NCBI GenBank assembly: GCA_910588125.1 | Contig: CAJUPI010000001.1 | Location: 1 to 64,000 of the forward strand | Reading direction: 5' to 3' | Length of the DNA: 64,000 nt | Origin: an uncultured Lachnospiraceae bacterium | GTDB lineage: Bacteria > Bacillota > Clostridia > Lachnospirales > Lachnospiraceae | Notes under the pieces: generated by a model | Told to the model about the DNA's origin: nothing | Seen by the model: the letters and a program-made list of their open reading frames with translations, nothing else | Databases searched by the model: none | Translations under genes and position numbers: made by a program | Shown here: in pieces, positions 59,901-64,000 of the stretch | Layout of the letters: every line of letters begins with the position of its first letter | Position numbering within the stretch: position 1 is the stretch's first letter

Positions 59901-61184
59901 ATGTTTGCAGACAGGGCAAAAATCTTTATCAAATCCGGCAAGGGAGGAGATGGCCACGTCAGCTTCCGCCGGGAGCTGTATGTGCCCGCAGGAGGTCCTG
60001 ACGGTGGCGATGGCGGGCGGGGTGGCGATATTATTTTTGAGGTAGATCCCGGGCTGAATACATTGACTGATTTTCGGCATGTGCGGAAATATGTAGCCAG
60101 AGACGGCGAGCCAGGAGGCAAGAAGCGTTGTCATGGTGCAAATGCAGAAAATCTGGTGATAAAGATACCGGAGGGGACGGTAATCAAGGATTTTGAGAGT
60201 GGGAAGGTGATCGCCGATATGTCCGGAAAGAATCGCCGGGAAGTGATTTTAAAAGGAGGCAAAGGCGGTCTTGGCAATATGAATTTTGCCACAGCTACCA
60301 TGCAGGTTCCCAAATATGCTCAGCCAGGCCAGCCAGGCCATGAATTGTGGGTGCAACTGGAATTAAAAGTGATTGCGGATGTCGGTCTGGTCGGCTTTCC
60401 GAATGTCGGCAAATCGACATTGCTTTCCCGGGTGTCCAATGCCAGGCCCCGGATTGCCAATTATCATTTTACTACACTGAACCCCCATCTTGGCGTGGTA
60501 GATTTAGATGGCGGAGCCGGATTCATTATGGCAGATATTCCCGGACTGATTGAAGGGGCATCTCAAGGGATTGGATTGGGACATGATTTTTTGCGTCATA
60601 TTGAGCGGACACGTGTTCTGATCCATGTAGTAGATGCTGCCGGAACGGAAGGCAGAGATCCGGTGGAAGATATTCATACAATCCATAAAGAGCTGGAGAA
60701 ATACAATCCGGATCTGTTAAAACGCCCGATGGTCATTGCTGCCAATAAGATGGATGCCGTTTATGCCGGAGATGAAGATCCTTCCGAAACTCTCCGCCGG
60801 GAATTCGAACCTATGGGGATTCCGGTTTATCCGATTTCAGCTGTCAGCGGACAGGGAGTACAGAAACTTCTGTATGGCGTTTACGAGCTGTTAAAAACAG
60901 TTAATTTAGAGCCGGTGGTATTTGAAAAGGAATTTGAGATTGCATATGCCAGTGACCGTAACCTTCCCTATACGGTTGAACGTGATAGCGACGGCGTGTT
61001 TGTGGTAGAGGGTCCCCGTATTGAAAAGATGCTGGGCTATACGAATTTGGAGTCAGAAAAGGGATTTCAGTTTTTCCAGAAGTTTTTAAAGGAAAACGGA
61101 ATTCTGGATGATTTGGAAGCAGCCGGAATCCAGGAGGGAGATACCGTTCGAATGTATGGCTTAGTCTTTGACTATTACAAATAA
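59901..61184 (+). CDS. obgE: GTPase Obg/CgtA
   Basis: A 427-residue GTPase of late 50S assembly and growth control. The glycine-rich Obg fold fills residues 1-158 (GGDGHVSFRRE, KGGKGGLGNMNFA). The G domain has GFPNVGKST (G1), DIPGLIEGASQG (G3) and NKMD (G4). A C-terminal OCT domain begins near 345. ATG follows GGACAGGTGAGAG. The first gene of the obgE-yhbY-nadD-yqeK-rsfS block. Confidence 0.96.
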   Translation: MFADRAKIFIKSGKGGDGHVSFRRELYVPAGGPDGGDGGRGGDIIFEVDPGLNTLTDFRHVRKYVARDGEPGGKKRCHGANAENLVIKIPEGTVIKDFESGKVIADMSGKNRREVILKGGKGGLGNMNFATATMQVPKYAQPGQPGHELWVQLELKVIADVGLVGFPNVGKSTLLSRVSNARPRIANYHFTTLNPHLGVVDLDGGAGFIMADIPGLIEGASQGIGLGHDFLRHIERTRVLIHVVDAAGTEGRDPVEDIHTIHKELEKYNPDLLKRPMVIAANKMDAVYAGDEDPSETLRREFEPMGIPVYPISAVSGQGVQKLLYGVYELLKTVNLEPVVFEKEFEIAYASDRNLPYTVERDSDGVFVVEGPRIEKMLGYTNLESEKGFQFFQKFLKENGILDDLEAAGIQEGDTVRMYGLVFDYYK

Positions 61185-61233
61185 TACCTGAAACAGGTAA
61201 CGACTGAGAGACAAAACGGAGAAAAGAAAAGAT

Positions 61234-61530
61234 ATGACAAGCAAACAGAGATCTTATTTGAAGGGAATTGCCATGACCACTGACCCGATTTTGCAGATCG
61301 GTAAAGCCAGTCTGACACCGGAGATGACTGCGGCAGTAGACGAGGCACTGGAAGCACGCGAATTGATCAAAATCAGTGTGTTGAAAAACTGTCTTGATGA
61401 TGGGAATTCGATCGCAGAAGTATTGGCAGAACGGACTCATGCAGAAGTAGTGCAGGTAATTGGCAAAAAGATCGTGCTTTACCGGCAGGCAAAAGAGGAA
61501 AAGAAACGTAAAATTGTGCTGCCTTCTTAG
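61234..61530 (+). CDS. yhbY: YhbY-type ribosome-assembly RNA-binding protein
   Basis: A 98-residue CRS1-YhbY domain protein that binds pre-50S RNA. Motifs seen are KQRSYLKGIAMTTDPILQIGKA, given in two parts as KQRSYLKGIAMTT and PILQIGKA, and LIKISVLKNC. The C-terminal QVIGKKIVLYRQAK is typical. It lies 49 bases after obgE. Confidence 0.9.
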   Translation: MTSKQRSYLKGIAMTTDPILQIGKASLTPEMTAAVDEALEARELIKISVLKNCLDDGNSIAEVLAERTHAEVVQVIGKKIVLYRQAKEEKKRKIVLPS

Positions 61531-61569
61531 CGCTTCGATATGGAAGAGTAGCAGAAAGGCATGGAAATC

Positions 61570-62181
61570 ATGGCTAAGATTGGAATTATGGGAGGAACCT
61601 TTGATCCGATCCATAATGGGCACCTGTTATTGGGCAGGCAGGCTTATCAAGAATATAAATTGGATCAGGTTTGGTTTATGCCGTCAGGAATCCCGCCTCA
61701 TAAAAAAGACCATGTCGTTACTCCAGTGGAAGAGCGGCTGGCGATGGTTCAGTTAGCCATTGAGAAGTATCCCTATTTTGTTTGTTCCGATTTTGAAATA
61801 AAAAGGCTGGGGAATACTTATACGGCAGAGACCTTAAGACTGCTCCACGAGCGCTATCCGGAGCATTGTTTTTATTTTATTATCGGGGCGGACTCTCTTT
61901 ATCAGCTGGAGAGTTGGTATCATCCCCGGGAGGTTATGAATCAGGCTGTTTTGCTGGTGGCGGATCGGGAATATGAACAGGCCCCTTGTTCAATAGAAAC
62001 GCAGATTACCTACCTGAAGGAGTCCTATGGCGCGGATATCCGTATCCTGCACTGTGAAGAGGTAGATATTTCTTCTGGAGAGCTTCGCGAAATGGAAGCA
62101 AAGGGAAAAAGGCTGTATCCGTATGTCCCGGAATGCGTGGAGATATATATTAAAGAGCATGGACTTTATCAGGAAGGATAA
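61570..62181 (+). CDS. nadD: Nicotinate-nucleotide adenylyltransferase
   Basis: A 203-residue enzyme making deamido-NAD from nicotinate mononucleotide and ATP. The HxGH motif is in GTFDPIHNGHLLLG, and the second motif is ISSGELRE near residue 173. The start is ATG 61570 (ten bases after AAAGG); an ATG at 61561 is too close to that site. It is followed by yqeK after 15 bases. Confidence 0.93.
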   Translation: MAKIGIMGGTFDPIHNGHLLLGRQAYQEYKLDQVWFMPSGIPPHKKDHVVTPVEERLAMVQLAIEKYPYFVCSDFEIKRLGNTYTAETLRLLHERYPEHCFYFIIGADSLYQLESWYHPREVMNQAVLLVADREYEQAPCSIETQITYLKESYGADIRILHCEEVDISSGELREMEAKGKRLYPYVPECVEIYIKEHGLYQEG

Positions 62182-62196
62182 ATCAAGAACAAAACA

Positions 62197-62796
62197 ATGA
62201 TTACAGTAAATGAACAGATTTTCACTTATCGGAAGCAGTTGAAATCCAAGCTGGATCCGATGCGCTATGAACATTCTTTAAGTGTATCCTATACCTGCAT
62301 GGCTCTTGCCATGCGCTATGGCTATGATATTGGCCGGGCGGAAATGGCAGGGTTGCTTCACGATTGTGCGAAACGGTATGGAGACAGCGAGCTGATAGTC
62401 AAGTGTCAGAAACATGGTCTGGAATTGACGGATGGAGAGAAAAAAGCACCCGCTGTCATTCATGCCAGATATGGAGCATGGATAGCAGAACACAAATTTG
62501 GCATCCGGGATGGCGAGATTCTTTCTGCCATCCAATGCCATACTACCGGGAAACCACAAATGGGAATGCTTGATAAAATTCTTTATATTGCAGATTACAT
62601 TGAACCACGAAGGAATAAAGCTTCCAATCTGGAGCAGATGCGTTATCTGGCATTTCAGGATCTGGATCAGACGATGTATGAGATTCTGACCGGGACACTG
62701 GAATATTTAAAAAAGAAAAAGACAGATGTGGATCCCATGACACAATGTGCTTATGAGTATTTTAAAGAAATCATGCATGAGAGAGGAGAGTTGTGA
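62197..62796 (+). CDS. yqeK: YqeK-family HD phosphohydrolase (Ap4A hydrolase)
   Basis: A 199-residue HD-domain protein. The metal site is in MRYEHSLSVSYTC (His near 28), LLHDCAKRY (His-Asp near 57) and ALQCHTTG-like SAIQCHTTGKPQM (His near 113). YqeK enzymes hydrolyse diadenosine tetraphosphate symmetrically. Located between nadD and rsfS, the canonical Firmicutes order. Confidence 0.9.
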   Translation: MITVNEQIFTYRKQLKSKLDPMRYEHSLSVSYTCMALAMRYGYDIGRAEMAGLLHDCAKRYGDSELIVKCQKHGLELTDGEKKAPAVIHARYGAWIAEHKFGIRDGEILSAIQCHTTGKPQMGMLDKILYIADYIEPRRNKASNLEQMRYLAFQDLDQTMYEILTGTLEYLKKKKTDVDPMTQCAYEYFKEIMHERGEL

Positions 62797-63150
62797 ATGG
62801 ATCAGGAAAAAGAAATGGTTAAGCTGGCAATCAAGGCTTTGGAAGACAAGAAAGGGGAGGATATCCGTATCATCGATATTCGGGAAGTATCGGTCCTTGC
62901 AGATTATTTTATCATTGCCAGTGGATCCAATGCCAATCAGGTTCAGGCTATGACGGACAATGTAGAAGAGATTTTGGGCAAGGCAGGGTATGAGCCGAGG
63001 CAGATCGAAGGATACCGGAGCGCCAATTGGATCCTGATGGATTATGGCGATATTATTGTTCATGTGTTTTGCCGCGAAGATCGACTGTTTTATGATCTCG
63101 AACGAATTTGGAGAGATGGAAAAGTGGTGGAAACCGAGGCTTTCCGATGA
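62797..63150 (+). CDS. rsfS: Ribosomal silencing factor RsfS
   Basis: A 117-residue protein that binds L14 on the 50S subunit and blocks subunit joining when nutrients are short. The core is DIREVSVLADYFIIASG, GYRSANWILMDYGDIIVHVF (given as one motif of 20 residues) and YDLERIWRDGK. The ATG directly abuts the yqeK stop after AGAGGAGAG. The gene is followed by a palindromic repeat and convergent glmS. Confidence 0.93.
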   Translation: MDQEKEMVKLAIKALEDKKGEDIRIIDIREVSVLADYFIIASGSNANQVQAMTDNVEEILGKAGYEPRQIEGYRSANWILMDYGDIIVHVFCREDRLFYDLERIWRDGKVVETEAFR

Positions 63151-63199
63151 GGCAATGAGCACATTCGGGGCGGTGAGTGCGCTGTAAAACAAACCGCCT

Positions 63200-63306
63200 G
63201 TCATTTCTCTATCCTATATTCGGATGGTTCACGAACATACTGTCTGCTCTTAACAGACACAGTCCGCCAATATTAGACAGTATGTTCGTGAACAGCCGGA
63301 CACAGG
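63200..63306. repeat. Palindromic repeat, copy 2
   Basis: It matches the reverse complement of the inner part of the element at 48982-49160. Its core is a perfect 19-base inverted repeat: GTTCACGAACATACTGTCT (63227-63245) and its complement (63275-63293). It fills the space between convergent rsfS and glmS and touches the glmS stop. The outer arms seen in copy 1 are missing. Confidence 0.75.
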
Positions 63307-63308
63307 AA

Positions 63309-64000
63309 TTACTCGACCGTTACCGACTTTGCCAGATTTCGGGGTTGATCAACATCCAGATTTTTTCCCAGAGAAGTATAATAAGCAATCAACTGCAGCG
63401 CAGCGGCAATCGGAAATACCGTAAAAGAATCTGCTACATCCGGAATCCGAATTTGAAGGTCTGCCAAATTATCATCGACAACAGCGCTTTCTTTGATTAA
63501 CATAATGATATAAGCGCCGCGTGCCTTTACCTCGCGGATATTGGATATGGTTTTGGCATATACGTGTTGCTGAGTGGCAATCGCTATTACGGGAACCTGA
63601 TCGGAAATCAAAGCAATTGTACCATGCTTCAGTTCTCCTGCAGCATAGGCTTCCGAATGGATATAAGAGATCTCTTTCAGTTTTAGGGCTCCTTCCAGGG
63701 AAAATGCATAATCCAGCCCACGTCCAATAAAAAACACATCGGGGCTTTTTAAAATGTGGGAAGCCACATTGCGGATATATTCTTTTTGCGCGATCATATG
63801 TTCCATAGCAGGAATCACATCGAGCAGTTCTGCCAAAAAGCCGGCGGCCTGTTCTCTGGTATAATTGCCACGTATCAATGCCATACGGCAAATAATCATA
63901 TAAAGCGCGGCAAGCTGTACAGAATATGCTTTTGTGCTGGCAACGGCGATCTCCGGGCCGGCATGAGTATAAAAGACGTAATCGCTTTCACGGGCGATGG
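63309..64000 (-). CDS. glmS: Glutamine-fructose-6-phosphate aminotransferase, C-terminal part (runs off the window)
   Basis: The last about 230 residues of GlmS, which makes glucosamine-6-phosphate for peptidoglycan. Only the C-terminal isomerase (second SIS) domain is in the window. Motifs seen are AVASTKAYSVQLAALYM at the right side, FIGRGLDYAFSLEGALKLKE, EAYAAGELKHGTIAL and the strictly typical end DVDQPRNLAKSVTVE. The frame is open through position 64000, so the start and the glutaminase domain lie beyond the edge. Confidence 0.93.
   Translation of the reverse strand, partial: IARESDYVFYTHAGPEIAVASTKAYSVQLAALYMIICRMALIRGNYTREQAAGFLAELLDVIPAMEHMIAQKEYIRNVASHILKSPDVFFIGRGLDYAFSLEGALKLKEISYIHSEAYAAGELKHGTIALISDQVPVIAIATQQHVYAKTISNIREVKARGAYIIMLIKESAVVDDNLADLQIRIPDVADSFTVFPIAAALQLIAYYTSLGKNLDVDQPRNLAKSVTVE

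Noticed and set aside
63177..63500. Plus-strand small protein of 107 residues
   Set aside because: It is made of palindromic repeat copy 2 and antisense glmS sequence; its similarity to the 48828-49115 frame comes from the shared repeat.

Overview
The window looks like a chromosomal segment of an anaerobic, spore-forming, gut-type Clostridia (Firmicutes), most likely Lachnospiraceae. The reasons are strong AGGAGG ribosome binding sites, a T-box leader, an alpha/beta small acid-soluble spore protein, a CotF-family coat protein, YlbJ, HemZ, a ribosomal protein L27 with a cleavable N-terminus next to its protease Prp, and 2-hydroxyacyl-CoA dehydratase-type iron-sulfur proteins. No species is assigned. 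No tRNA, rRNA, CRISPR array, prophage or intact insertion sequence was seen.

Layout. 0-4.4 kb: an HD-domain hydrolase, a cupin, then a T-box leader (probable Trp UGG specifier) controlling a three-gene ABC importer of the TrpXYZ type. 4.4-10.4 kb: a type IIA topoisomerase pair (more like ParE/ParC than GyrB/GyrA) behind a strong promoter with a LexA-like box, two small spore-coat-type genes, a decayed Rpn/PD-(D/E)XK gene and two copies of a long hairpin repeat. 10.4-17.3 kb: asd, a MATE exporter, a SASP, galM, rsmD-coaD, a coiled-coil protein and ylbJ. 17.4-26.3 kb: a run of overlapping genes for RNA modification and small enzymes (RsmF, an RsuA-like synthase, a HAD phosphatase, YgiQ, an SDR, an RluD-like synthase, a membrane lipase-like hydrolase). 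26.5-36.4 kb: a tandem activase, a dehydratase-like partner, bifunctional Rel, an MBL hydrolase, HemZ, and a reverse transcriptase with retron hallmarks that overlaps the end of hemZ.

36.5-49 kb is a glycosaminoglycan-oligosaccharide locus: beta-glucuronidase, a YesM/YesN-type sensor and AraC-type regulator, a divergent ABC importer without its own ATPase, an unsaturated glucuronyl hydrolase and a heparinase II/III-type lyase. 49.2-54.8 kb holds an MMPL/RND transporter whose end overlaps a secreted GLUG/coiled-coil/membrane-anchored protein. 54.8-64 kb is a conserved ribosome and cell-growth block: RNase E/G, two radical-SAM-linked proteins, rplU-prp-rpmA with an L21-type leader, obgE, yhbY, nadD, yqeK, rsfS, and the C-terminal part of glmS running off the right edge.

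The most unusual item is the retron-like reverse transcriptase. It carries NAxxH, YCDD and VTG motifs but overlaps hemZ by a few bases and has no visible room for an upstream msr-msd RNA and no effector gene. Other points worth a second look are the hairpin repeat families, the LexA-like box before the topoisomerase operon, and the MMPL plus GLUG pair.
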